From: JACVRW01 sp963757815
GTDB taxonomy: Bacteria > Actinomycetota > Thermoleophilia > Solirubrobacterales > Thermoleophilaceae
Assembly: GCA_963757815.1 (NCBI GenBank)
Contig: CAVWSN010000032.1
Coordinates: 1 to 64,000 of the forward strand
Direction of reading: 5' to 3'
Length of the DNA stretch: 64,000 bases
Position numbers and translations under genes: made by a program. Shown one piece after another: positions 33,580 to 41,884 of the stretch. Numbering within the stretch: position 1 is the stretch's first letter; every line of letters starts with the position of its first letter. The notes beneath the pieces are model-generated. The model searched no databases. It was not told where the DNA came from and was given only the letters and a program-made list of their open reading frames with translations.

Positions 33580-34616
33580 GGGCCGCGAGACTGCACGCCT
33601 ATCACGAGCCGCTCAAGCTCGACGAGGTGGACGAGCCCAAGGCCGAGGGCCCGCTCGACGTGGTCGTGCGGATCGGCGCGGCGGGACTGTGCCGCACCGA
33701 CCTGCACATTCAGGAGGGTCAGTGGGCGGAGAAGTCCGGGGTCGAGCTCCCCTACACGCCGGGGCACGAGAACGCCGGCTGGGTGCACGCGGTCGGTCCG
33801 GCGGTGACCAACGTCGAGGTGGGGGACACGGTGATCGTGCATCCGTTCATCTCCTGTGGGCTCTGCCAGCCCTGCCGCGCCGGCGACGACATGCACTGCC
33901 TGAACGGCTCCTTCCCGGGCATCAACCGCGACGGCGGGTTCGCCGACTTCCTTTTCACGAGCGCGCGCTCGGTCGTCAAGCTCGATCCGTCCCTCGAGCC
34001 ACAGGCCATCGCCGCGCTGGCGGACGCCGGGCTCACCGCGATCCACGCGGTCAAGAAGGCGATCCCGGTCCTCGGCGCCGGCACCAAGGCGGTCGTGATC
34101 GGGGCCGGAGGCCTCGGCCATATCGGCGTCCAGTGCCTGCGGGCGTACACACCCGCCGAGATCATCGTCGTCGATCCGTCGGAGCCCGCGCTGACGCTGG
34201 CCGAGGAGCTGGGCGCGCACCACACGATCAAGGTCGAGGGTGAGAGCCACGTCGACGCCGTCAAGGAGATGACCGACGGGCTGGGCGCCGAGGCGATCAT
34301 CGACTTCGTCGGGGAGAAGGGCGCCATCGAGGACGGCATCGGGATGATCCGGGACGGCGGCTTCTACTACGTCATCGGCTACGGCGAGAACATCAACATC
34401 CCGACGATCGACGTGATCTCGCGCGAGATCTCCTTCATCGGCAACCTGGTCGGGACGTACGTCGATTTGCAGGACCTGATGACGCTCACCGCCCAGGGTC
34501 AGGTCACGCTCCACACGAGCACCTATCCGCTCGATGCCATCAACGACGCGATGGCCGACCTCAACAACGGACGGCTCCAGGGCCGCGGCATCCTGGTCCC
34601 GGCCGGCGCGGCATAG
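33576..34616 (+). CDS. Zinc-dependent alcohol dehydrogenase
   Basis: The protein is about 346 aa of the medium-chain family. The catalytic zinc ligands are in G-L-C-R-T-D-L-H and G-H-E-N-A-G; the structural zinc Cys cluster is C-G-L-C-Q-P-C-R-A-G-D-D-M-H-C. NAD-binding G-A-G-G-L-G-H-I-G is near residue 180. In propane-oxidising actinobacteria an alcohol dehydrogenase in this position oxidises 2-propanol to acetone; that assignment here rests on position. ATG 33576 overlaps the preceding stop by 4 bases. Confidence 0.9.
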   Translation: MRAARLHAYHEPLKLDEVDEPKAEGPLDVVVRIGAAGLCRTDLHIQEGQWAEKSGVELPYTPGHENAGWVHAVGPAVTNVEVGDTVIVHPFISCGLCQPCRAGDDMHCLNGSFPGINRDGGFADFLFTSARSVVKLDPSLEPQAIAALADAGLTAIHAVKKAIPVLGAGTKAVVIGAGGLGHIGVQCLRAYTPAEIIVVDPSEPALTLAEELGAHHTIKVEGESHVDAVKEMTDGLGAEAIIDFVGEKGAIEDGIGMIRDGGFYYVIGYGENINIPTIDVISREISFIGNLVGTYVDLQDLMTLTAQGQVTLHTSTYPLDAINDAMADLNNGRLQGRGILVPAGAA

Positions 34617-34620
34617 CCCG

Positions 34621-36270
34621 ATGGGCAAGCGACTGTACTTCAACAACGACGCGCGCCGGCTCCTGCAGGCCGGCGTCGACGAGCTGGCCAACACCGTCAA
34701 GGTCACGCTGGGGCCCAAGGGGCGCAACGTAGTTCTCGAGCGCCTCGCCGGCGCCCCCATGATCACGAACGACGGTGTCTCTATCGCGCGCGAGATCGAG
34801 CTGAGCGACCAGTTCAAGAACATGGGCGCGCAGCTGGTCCGCGAGGTGGCCAACAAGACGAGCGACCTCACGGGCGACGGCACCACGACCGCCACGCTGC
34901 TCGCCCAGGCGATCGTCCGCGAAGGCATGGTGGCGATCGACGACGGCGCGAACGCGATGCTGCTGCGCCGCGGCATCGAGGAGGCGACGGAACGCGTGGT
35001 GGCCGAGCTCGGCCGTTCGGCGCGCCCTGTGGAGGGTCGGGATCACCTCCGTCACGTCGCCACGATCGCCGCCGGGGAGGACGAGCGGATCGGGGGCGCC
35101 ATCGCCGAGGCGCTCGACCGCGTGGGCGAGGAAGGCGTGGTGACCATCGAGGAGACCGAGCTGCCCGGCATCTCCGTCGACTTCGTCGAAGGCGTGCACG
35201 TCGAGAACGGCTGGGAGTCCCCCTATCTCGTCCGCGACGAGACGCGGATGGAGACGGTCTTCGAGGATCCCTACATCCTCATGACGAACCGCCCGATCTC
35301 CCAGCCGCAGGACCTCATGCCCACGCTGGACAAGGTGATGAAGTCGCCGCGGCCCCTCGTCATCCTGGCGGAGAAGATCGACGGGGCGGCGCTCGGCATG
35401 CTCGTCCATAACAACAAGCACGGCACGCTGCAGGCCGTGGCCGTGCGCGCCCCCGGGTTCGGCCATCGCCGCGTCGAGCACCTCGGCGACGTGGCCACAT
35501 TCACGGGCGGGCAGGTGATCGCCCAGGAGGCCGGGCGGTCGCTCGCGAGCGTACATCCGGAGGACCTGGGCACTGCGCGCAGGGTCGTGGTGACGGCGGA
35601 CTCGACGACCATCGTCGAGGGTGGCGGGTCCGCAGAGGCCGTCGAGGCGCGCCTCGCCCAGATCAGGGTCGAGCTGGGACGCGCCTCGCAGGAGCGCGAC
35701 ATCGAGATCCTTCAGGAGCGCCTCGCCCGGCTCGCCATCCGGTTGGCGGTGATCCGCGTCGGCGCGCCGGCCGAGGTCGTGCTGCGCGAGCGCCTGCGCC
35801 GCACGCAGGGCGCGCTGGACGCCACGCGCGCGGCGGTCGCTGAGGGGATCGTCGCGGGCGGTGGTACCGCCCTGCTGCGCGCGGGAAGTGTCCTCGACGA
35901 TCTCCAGCTGGAGGGCGACTACGCGCGCGGCGCCGAGGTCGTCGGGGCGGTCCTGCACGAGCCGCTCTACTGGATCGCGACGAACGCGGGCTTCGACGGG
36001 CAGGCCGTGGTCGACCAGGTGAGCGCGATGCCGGACGGCCACGGACTCAATGCGCTGACCGGCGAGTTCGGCGACCTCTTCACACAGGGCGTGATCGACC
36101 CCGTGCGCGTGACGCGGCTGAGTCTCGAGCACGCGGCATCGGTGGCCGCACTGATGCTCACTACCGAGGCCCTCGTCGCCGAGGAGCTGATCGCCCAGCC
36201 CGGCGCCGTGATCGCCCCGGGGTTCGGGGACCTCGCCGAAGGGATGGCGCGCCCGTCCTCGCCGATCTGA
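34621..36270 (+). CDS. GroEL-type chaperonin dedicated to the monooxygenase
   Basis: The protein is about 549 aa. Chaperonin features include V-T-L-G-P-K-G-R-N-V-V, the ATP site T-G-D-G-T-T-T-A-T-L-L, and G-I-V-A-G-G-G-T-A-L-L near residue 415. There is no GGM-rich tail, which housekeeping GroELs usually have, and no groES beside it. In mim clusters a GroEL-like protein (MimG) is needed for soluble active hydroxylase, and the location here is identical. It follows the dehydrogenase by 4 bases. Confidence 0.9.
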   Translation: MGKRLYFNNDARRLLQAGVDELANTVKVTLGPKGRNVVLERLAGAPMITNDGVSIAREIELSDQFKNMGAQLVREVANKTSDLTGDGTTTATLLAQAIVREGMVAIDDGANAMLLRRGIEEATERVVAELGRSARPVEGRDHLRHVATIAAGEDERIGGAIAEALDRVGEEGVVTIEETELPGISVDFVEGVHVENGWESPYLVRDETRMETVFEDPYILMTNRPISQPQDLMPTLDKVMKSPRPLVILAEKIDGAALGMLVHNNKHGTLQAVAVRAPGFGHRRVEHLGDVATFTGGQVIAQEAGRSLASVHPEDLGTARRVVVTADSTTIVEGGGSAEAVEARLAQIRVELGRASQERDIEILQERLARLAIRLAVIRVGAPAEVVLRERLRRTQGALDATRAAVAEGIVAGGGTALLRAGSVLDDLQLEGDYARGAEVVGAVLHEPLYWIATNAGFDGQAVVDQVSAMPDGHGLNALTGEFGDLFTQGVIDPVRVTRLSLEHAASVAALMLTTEALVAEELIAQPGAVIAPGFGDLAEGMARPSSPI

Positions 36271-36281
36271 GGAGTCAGGTG

Positions 36282-36704
36282 ATGCCACGCGCTCTCGTTC
36301 ATACCTGCGTCCGCGTCCGGGACATCGACGCCTCGCTGCGCTTCTACCAGGCCCTCGGCTTGGAGGAGCGCGGGCGCCTGAACTTCGACTCTGCCTACAA
36401 CGTGTACATGGGGCTCCCGGGCGACGATGACCGCCTCGAGCTGACGGTCAACATCGGCCGGGAGCAGCCCTACGAACTGGGTGACGGCTACAACCACTTC
36501 GCCGTCACCGTGGAGGACATCGACGCCGCGCTCGCGGACCTGGCCGAGATCGGCGTCGAGCCGGAGAAGCCGCCTTACCGTCCGGGCGAGCGCGAGGACC
36601 TTCCGCGGATCGCGTTCGTTGCGGATCCTGACGGCTACCGAGTCGAGCTCATCGACGGCGGTGCCTTCTCAACACCCAAGGACGGGCCGCACCCGGCGGC
36701 CTGA
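36282..36704 (+). CDS. VOC/glyoxalase-fold protein
   Basis: The protein is about 140 aa. The lactoylglutathione-lyase-type metal ligands are all visible: His in V-H-T-C-V-R-V-R-D, Glu in L-E-L-T-V-N, His in Y-N-H-F-A-V-T-V and Glu in Y-R-V-E-L-I-D. It may act as a glyoxalase for methylglyoxal produced from acetone or acetol, but this is inference. GGAG lies 7 bases before ATG 36282; GTG 36279 is in frame. It continues the operon with 11 bases spacing. Confidence 0.87.
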   Translation: MPRALVHTCVRVRDIDASLRFYQALGLEERGRLNFDSAYNVYMGLPGDDDRLELTVNIGREQPYELGDGYNHFAVTVEDIDAALADLAEIGVEPEKPPYRPGEREDLPRIAFVADPDGYRVELIDGGAFSTPKDGPHPAA

Positions 36705-36739
36705 CCGCCCATAACCGACCGAAAGGGTTGGTGCTGTCC

Positions 36740-37426
36740 ATGGCCGCACGTTTGAAGGGTCTTCTTCCATTGGCGCTAGTGATCGGCGTGCTCGCCTTCC
36801 TGTACGTCGAGTTCGCGCTCAACTTCAGCTTTCACTGGTTCAGCGACGGTGATCTGGGCAACGGCCTCGAACTGCCCAAGAGCTTCCATCTCGTCGTGCC
36901 CGCGGCATTCGTGGCGTGGGGCTTGTTCTTCGCCGCCGGTGGCGACAACGCCGCGTTCACGAAGGTCTGCATCGCCATCTTCTTCGGCTGCGCCACGGCG
37001 TTCCTCATGATCGTGCTCGCCAGCGCCACCGCCGACCTGCCGGACTTCTGGGGCATCTCGCTGTGGGTCGGCGTCATGTCCGCACTCCTCGTGGCGTTCG
37101 CCGCGCTGGGCGACTGGTACTACATCCCGGCGACCTTCCCGGCCTTCGCATCAGTCGTGTTCTGGTGGCTCGCCACAGGCGCTGACGGCTGGGCGGAAGA
37201 CGGCGGTGGTGTCGGCAACAGCGTGGAGGCGCTGGGCGATCCGGCGACCGCCGGCCTGGGCGCGTTCGCCGGCATCCTCTCGACGCCCTACGAGTGGGTC
37301 GCCATCAACATCTTCGTCACGCTCTTGATCGGTGCCGTGCTCGGGATCACCTCCGCGAAGCTCGCCGCAGCGATCACGCCCAAGGAGAGGACAGAGGAGA
37401 GGACGGAGGAGCCGACGGCTGCCTGA
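36740..37426 (+). CDS. DUF1097 membrane protein
   Basis: The protein is about 228 aa with about six hydrophobic segments (G-L-L-P-L-A-L-V-I-G-V-L-A-F-L; F-F-G-C-A-T-A-F-L-M-I-V-L). The D-N-A-A-F-T-K-V-C and F-G-C-A-T-A motifs match DUF1097. The C-terminus is a short charged tail of T-E-E-R repeats. Function is unknown; a solute-transfer role alongside alkane or alcohol oxidation is a guess. It probably ends the transcription unit together with the DUF2283 gene 1 base downstream. Confidence 0.78.
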   Translation: MAARLKGLLPLALVIGVLAFLYVEFALNFSFHWFSDGDLGNGLELPKSFHLVVPAAFVAWGLFFAAGGDNAAFTKVCIAIFFGCATAFLMIVLASATADLPDFWGISLWVGVMSALLVAFAALGDWYYIPATFPAFASVVFWWLATGADGWAEDGGGVGNSVEALGDPATAGLGAFAGILSTPYEWVAINIFVTLLIGAVLGITSAKLAAAITPKERTEERTEEPTAA

Positions 37427-37427
37427 A

Positions 37428-37673
37428 ATGGCCGAGATCAGCGTGACCGTGGGGAAGGCGGGCCACGCCCATCTCAACCTCACGGGCTCATCGATGGTCG
37501 AGATCCGCGATTCCGTCGAGCTGAGCGGCCTCGAGCAGACCGAGACGGTGCCGGCGCTCGAGTCGATCGTCCTGCAGTTCGACCATTACGGGCGCCTGGC
37601 CGGCATAGAGGTGACCGACGGTGCCCACTCGGTGCTGCCCCCCTGGCTGCTGGAGGGCGCTTCTAGCGAGTAA
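37428..37673 (+). CDS. DUF2283-like small protein
   Basis: The protein is about 81 aa starting at ATG 37428, right after the DUF1097 stop. The core Q-F-D-H-Y-G-R-L-A-G-I-E-V-T-D-G and late L-P-P-W-L-L are characteristic of DUF2283. Function is unknown. Its 3' end overlaps the convergent ABM-type gene by 11 bases. Confidence 0.65.
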   Translation: MAEISVTVGKAGHAHLNLTGSSMVEIRDSVELSGLEQTETVPALESIVLQFDHYGRLAGIEVTDGAHSVLPPWLLEGASSE

Positions 37674-37950
37674 CCAGCTTGTGGACCGGGTTGACCTCCG
37701 GCTCCATCGCCGGGGGAGCCTGGCCGCCGGCGAGCTCTCCGATAGCCGGCAGCAGCTTCTGTTCGCGGAACCGGTCGAAGGCCTCGCGCGACTCCCAGAC
37801 CGTGATCACGCGCCATCCCTGCTCGACGGGCCCGGCGATGTGGAGCTGGCATTCGTCCGGAAGCTGGTCGCCGGGCATCACCCTGCCCGTGACCGCCTCG
37901 TACATCTCTGCGTTGAGCCCGGGAGCGACGACCGAAACGACAACCGACAT
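37663..37950 (-). CDS. ABM-like dimeric alpha/beta-barrel protein
   Basis: The protein is about 95 aa. It shows A-P-G-L-N-A-E-M-Y-E-A-V-T and G-P-V-E-Q-G-W-R-V-I-T-V-W-E-S-R-E, typical of small antibiotic-biosynthesis-monooxygenase-type proteins. GAGGAGG lies ~6 bases before ATG 37950. Substrate unknown. The gene sits on the truncated 3' side of the neighbouring hydrolase. Confidence 0.75.
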   Translation of the reverse strand: MSVVVSVVAPGLNAEMYEAVTGRVMPGDQLPDECQLHIAGPVEQGWRVITVWESREAFDRFREQKLLPAIGELAGGQAPPAMEPEVNPVHKLVTR

Positions 37951-37979
37951 GGGGACCTCCTCTCGCTGCTGGTGGCTCG

Positions 37980-38684
37980 TGCAAACTAGCGATCCTGCTC
38001 TTGAGCCGCTCAGCAAAGCGCGCCCCGCTGACGAGGTCGTGCGCCCCGACGGTGATCAGGCTCGGAACGCCGATCTCGCCGAGCACCGGGCTCACGTCGT
38101 TCGCGAGGGCCGCCTCGGTCTGGGCCAGGAATGCGTCCAGCGGTTGGGCGGGGCGGCTACGCACGAAGTCCATCAGCGTGTCCACGAACTCCGGCCGCTG
38201 GGCATACATCTCGGGCGTGAAACAAAAGGGGAAGATGCCCTGGATGACCACGTCCGCGGCGGTTGGCAGCGACGACGCGAGCGTGCGCCACAGCTCGACG
38301 ACGGTCTTCAGATAGAGATCGCTGGTGTCCCAGGCGCTGTGCAGGGAGAGCGAGCGCACGCGGCCCGGGTGGCGGGCGGCGAGGTGCATGCCCACGGCGG
38401 CGCCGAGCGAGACTCCCGCGACGTGGGTCTGCTCGATTCCGATGGTGCCGAGGAAGGCGGCGACCTGGTGAGCGTAGCCCGGTCGAGTACGGCCCGGCCG
38501 GCTTGTCGCTCTCGCCCGTGCCGGGAAGGTCGATGGCGATGCAGCTGAAGTGCTCGGTGTAGGCCGGGAGCTGGAAGGCGTAGCAGGCGTGGTCGGCGGA
38601 CAGGTAAGGGATAAGCAGGAGCGGCTCGCCCGCCCCCTGCACGTCGTAGTTGATCGTGAGCCCGTCTGCCTCAACCTGTGGCAT
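37980..38684 (-). pseudogene. Alpha/beta hydrolase, C-terminally truncated
   Basis: It begins at ATG 38684 (M-P-Q-V-E-A-D-G-L-T-I-N-Y) with a normal first half (A-I-D-L-P-G-T-G-E-S-D-K-P). One extra G at ~38484 shifts the frame; the next frame then continues G-Y-A-H-Q-V-A-A-F-L, the nucleophile G-V-S-L-G-A-A and I-T-V-G-A-H-D (acid residue). Similarity ends at about 37990, right where the next gene's leader begins: the last ~60 residues, with the catalytic His, are absent. The truncation looks like a real deletion, unlike the single-base slip. Confidence 0.7.
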
Positions 38685-38815
38685 GCGCGCCCCTCCTACT
38701 GTTGGTGGCAGGTGCGCACCACGCGAGAGCGCCATCGGCCGCGATGTGGTGCTGGAGCCCGGGCGGGCGGAGGCCTTGCCAGCGGGGCGCGGTCGCTCTG
38801 CCGTGGCTGCGCTCA

Positions 38816-39250
38816 TCAAGCGGCCGCCGCCGTGGGGATGATTCCGAGCTGCTCGAGCATCAGCAGCCGGTCGAACATCAAGTTGAAGGAGACATGCTCG
38901 CCATCGCGGAAGCGGAGCACCTGGATGTAGTCCAGCCTGACCGAGCGGCCTGTCGGGGTGATGTCGCCCGCGGGACTGTGGAGGATGCCGCCGTGCGTTC
39001 CCGTGAATGTGCCTTCCTCAACGGCTACGTCGTCGCTGATGTGAACGTCTGTGACCTCGACGTGGGCGTCGGGGAAAGCCTCGATCCAGCTGCCGTAAAA
39101 CTCGACGCAGGCCGCCCGTCCCTTGCCTTTCTTCCCGCCGGGCGCCCTGAAAACGACGTCGTCGGCGAGCACTTCTGCGAACCCCTCGACGTCATGGGCG
39201 TTGAAGGTGTCGGTGCCCTTCTCGAACGCCTCGCGCGTGGTCATCGCCAT
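38816..39250 (-). CDS. SnoaL-like/ketosteroid-isomerase-fold protein
   Basis: The protein is about 144 aa. F-E-K-G-T-D-T-F-N-A-H-D-V-E-G-F is the opening helix, then V-F-R-A-P-G-G-K-K-G and a late L-D-Y-I-Q-V-L-R-F-R-D-G. The fold is NTF2-like; the substrate cannot be told. ATG 39250 has AAAGGGG upstream. Confidence 0.8.
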   Translation of the reverse strand: MAMTTREAFEKGTDTFNAHDVEGFAEVLADDVVFRAPGGKKGKGRAACVEFYGSWIEAFPDAHVEVTDVHISDDVAVEEGTFTGTHGGILHSPAGDITPTGRSVRLDYIQVLRFRDGEHVSFNLMFDRLLMLEQLGIIPTAAAA

Positions 39251-39560
39251 CCAAATCCCCTTTCACGGTCGGCAGAATTCACAGCGAACGGTGTGCCCGA
39301 ATACGGTCGTTTAGATGCTGTTGTCTGCGACCAGTGCACCGTCTCTAGATGAGTTCTCGATGAGTCAAGCGCGCGCGAGTGACCGGATGCGCTGAGGGCT
39401 CGAGGTGTTGAAAAAACGTCGGGGTCAGGGAGCGGCGCTCGACGCGGGGCGGCGCGTACCCAGAACAGGAGCACACGACCAGGGCGGCTACACCGCTGCG
39501 GCCAGATCCCTGCGAAAGATCGCTCGGCGAGGTCAATATGGCGAAGTACGGCTGCGGGCT
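39251..39560. other. Intergenic region, nothing recognised
   Basis: About 310 bases between the SnoaL gene and a three-gene minus-strand operon. Only short incoherent frames are present; no repeats, RNA or terminator were seen. Confidence 0.6.
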
Positions 39561-39998
39561 TTATTCCTGCATGACGTCCGACGGCAGTAGCTCGGGCCGC
39601 AGCGCTCTCACCACCGCGATGGCGTCGTCTCCGCAGCTGTCCGCGTCGCCGCGCAGGAGCCGTCCGAGGATTGCCACGTCGTCCGGACCGGATGGCGGGC
39701 GAACCAATCCGTGATGCAACCCCCGTAGGCCCGACAGCCGATCGCCGGCGCCGACGCCCTCGAGCGCCACGACGGAGAAGAGGACGGCCGCTGCCAGGTC
39801 GCTCACGACGTCCAGCTCCTTGTTGGGGTCCCCGATCCCCCACGCGCCGTCGTCCCGGGGATAGACGTCGGCGAGGGCCTGTTGCCGCGTGCGCGCTCCG
39901 TGCCTGGCGTGCCGCTGCGCCTCCGCGAGGTTGAAGCCCACCACCGGAACGCCGCCGAAGGCGAGCACTCGCCCGTCTGGAAGCTCAATCTGCGACAC
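39561..39998 (-). CDS. Hypothetical protein, third gene of an overlapping operon
   Basis: The protein is about 145 aa starting at GTG 39998 (M-S-Q-I-E-L-P-D-G-R). It has a helical core D-L-A-A-A-V-L-F-S-V-V-A-L-E-G-V and no recognised family. Its start overlaps the preceding membrane gene by 14 bases, which supports translation. Codon use is normal for the region. Confidence 0.5.
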   Translation of the reverse strand: MSQIELPDGRVLAFGGVPVVGFNLAEAQRHARHGARTRQQALADVYPRDDGAWGIGDPNKELDVVSDLAAAVLFSVVALEGVGAGDRLSGLRGLHHGLVRPPSGPDDVAILGRLLRGDADSCGDDAIAVVRALRPELLPSDVMQE

Positions 39999-40419
39999 GT
40001 CTCCCCAGTACGGCGGGCGCGGCGAGCGCTGCTGAGAGCAGGATCACGGCGGCCACCTCGAATATGAGCACCAGCTCGATCGCCGTCGCGAAGCCCACCT
40101 CCTGCCAGCCGAACAGCCCGTTGCCGTAGCTCACGATCAGGCTGCCGAGCGCGACCACAGAGGTCACCACCCCGGCCACGGCGGCGAGCTCGCGGGTCCG
40201 GGCGTATGCGAGCCCGGCGATCACGATCACGCACGCGACGGCGTTTGCAAGGAACAGCGGGCCGATCCAGCGGACTCCGTGGTAGAAGTCGAAGAACTGC
40301 TGGACGTGCACCACCGCCTCGCCCGCGAGCGCAACCGCGCCGAGGGCGTAGGTTGCCTGGACGAGCGTCTCGCCGCCGGCCGCGGTCCAGGGGGAACGGG
40401 CCGAGAGCCTAGTAGCCAT
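39985..40419 (-). CDS. Four-helix membrane protein of unknown function
   Basis: The protein is about 144 aa with about four membrane segments, G-A-V-A-L-A-G-E-A-V-V-H-V-Q-Q near the first and A-N-A-V-A-C-V-I-V-I-A-G-L-A next. His and Tyr in H-V-Q-Q-F-F-D-F-Y-H could face the membrane, a feature of some haem-bearing helices, but this is speculation. It overlaps the lipoprotein gene by 11 bases upstream and the next gene by 14 downstream. Confidence 0.7.
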   Translation of the reverse strand: MATRLSARSPWTAAGGETLVQATYALGAVALAGEAVVHVQQFFDFYHGVRWIGPLFLANAVACVIVIAGLAYARTRELAAVAGVVTSVVALGSLIVSYGNGLFGWQEVGFATAIELVLIFEVAAVILLSAALAAPAVLGRRVAD

Positions 40420-40942
40420 TGCTGCTTCCCCCTGACGAGGCCTGGGTCGTGATCTCGGCGCCCGACGGCGACACCACGTACCAGGCCGCGCCAAAGGCGT
40501 TGACCCCCTGGCCGTTCACGTCACCGGGGTTCTGGTCGCCATCGAAGAGGTAGAGCGGGTGCCCGTTATAGGTCACCTGTCGCGACCCGTCGGAGCGCTT
40601 TGTCGTTCCGACCTTGGACGCCGTAAGGCCGTTGCCGACCGTCGGCTTGCCGTTCGTGGTGACCGGCGGCCAGTCCGCGGCGCACTCGCCCGAGCAGGTG
40701 CTCGTCGCGCCCGTGTCCTTCTCGAACAGGTAGGCCGTCCGGCCCTGCGAGTCGGCGAGGATCGTGCCCAGGCTGCCGCTGGTCTCTACGCCGATCGTGG
40801 CGGCATGTCCGCTCTTCGTCTTCGGCGGCGCGGCGGTCGCCTGGCCGCCGTCGTCGTCGCCGCCGCAGCCGGCGACTGCCAGCGCCACGAGCGCGATCAC
40901 CGCTGCGCCGGCGACGATTTTGTGATGCTTTTTCCGGGTCAT
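40409..40942 (-). CDS. COG4315 lipoprotein with repeated YX4D motifs
   Basis: The protein is about 177 aa. Signal peptide and lipobox (V-A-L-A-V-A-G-C-G-G-D) are clear. The two repeats typical of the family are seen: T-A-Y-L-F-E-K-D-T-G then C-S-G-E-C-A-A-D-W-P-P, and later H-P-L-Y-L-F-D-G-D with F-G-A-A-W-Y-V-V-S-P. Such lipoproteins are extracytoplasmic; their role is not known. It is the first of three overlapping genes. Confidence 0.87.
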   Translation of the reverse strand: MTRKKHHKIVAGAAVIALVALAVAGCGGDDDGGQATAAPPKTKSGHAATIGVETSGSLGTILADSQGRTAYLFEKDTGATSTCSGECAADWPPVTTNGKPTVGNGLTASKVGTTKRSDGSRQVTYNGHPLYLFDGDQNPGDVNGQGVNAFGAAWYVVSPSGAEITTQASSGGSSNGY

Positions 40943-41122
40943 CTGGTCTCCTTGAGGCTTCTTCGGGACGATGCGTCCGTACAGACCAGATGTTGCGGCG
41001 CGGCAGCGCTTCTGTCATCGGGCCGCAGGGCGGCTCTTTCAAGTACTCCCGCGGGATTAGCGAAAATATTCCCTTGCCGATCTCTCGTCCCACGCGTATC
41101 GCTGAACCGCGGGGAGAGATGA

Positions 41123-41874
41123 ACGAGCGAGCGAGATGCCGTACTCGGGCTCGCTCTGCTTCCCGACGTTGTCACGGTCGGCCTGGCGATCGTCGGCTTC
41201 GAGCACTCGGTGAGCCTCGCGCGCGTGTTGCAACGGCTTCAGGACACGACCGCGCAGATCCGGGTCAGGGCGGCGTTCGTGCTGCTGATCGGGTTCACGG
41301 CGCTCGCCGACAAGGTGGACCTCGAGACGATCCTCGGCGCGTTTGCCGCCGGCGCGCTGCTGTCCCTGATCGACCGGGACGAGACGGTGACCCATCCAGA
41401 GTTCCGCCTCAAGCTCGAGGCCGTCGGATTCGGCGTGTCATCCCGATCTTCTTCGTCACCAGCGGAGTGCGGTTCGACCTCCACGCGCTGTTCGCGAGCG
41501 CGTCGACCGTGGCCACGGTGCCCTTGTTCCTGCTCGCGATCTACCTTGCCCGCGGCCTGCCCGCGTTCGTATACACGCGGCTGCTCGTGCGCTCCCAGGC
41601 AGTGATCGCGGGCGTCCTTCAGTCGACATCGCTGCCGTTCATCGTCGCCGCGACACAGATCGGGCTGGCGCTGGGTGTGCTGAGCCGGGGGAGTGCCGCC
41701 GGCCTGGTCGCTGCGGGGATGCTGTCGGTGGCTATCTCGCCGACGCTGGGCCTGGTGCTCCTGCGCCGGCATGAGCCTAGGGCCGCCGCGCGTCGGGAGC
41801 CTCCAAGCCCGGCGATGCCGGTGATCACCGCCGAAGATCGGGTGCTCTGCCGCGTCGCCGGTGTAGCCGCGTGA
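41123..41874 (+). pseudogene. Cation/proton antiporter, C-terminal half only, one missing base
   Basis: The helices present are the end of a CPA2-like antiporter: F-V-L-L-I-G-F-T-A-L-A-D-K-V-D-L, then G-A-F-A-A-G-A-L-L-S-L. At ~41434 one T is missing in the F-I-P run; the other frame continues I-P-I-F-F-V-T-S-G-V-R-F and proceeds to 41874. No start codon or N-terminal half is visible upstream, as a stop lies at 41120, so the first ~200 residues are missing. A gene remnant. Confidence 0.7.
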
Positions 41875-41884
41875 TGAGCGTGCC

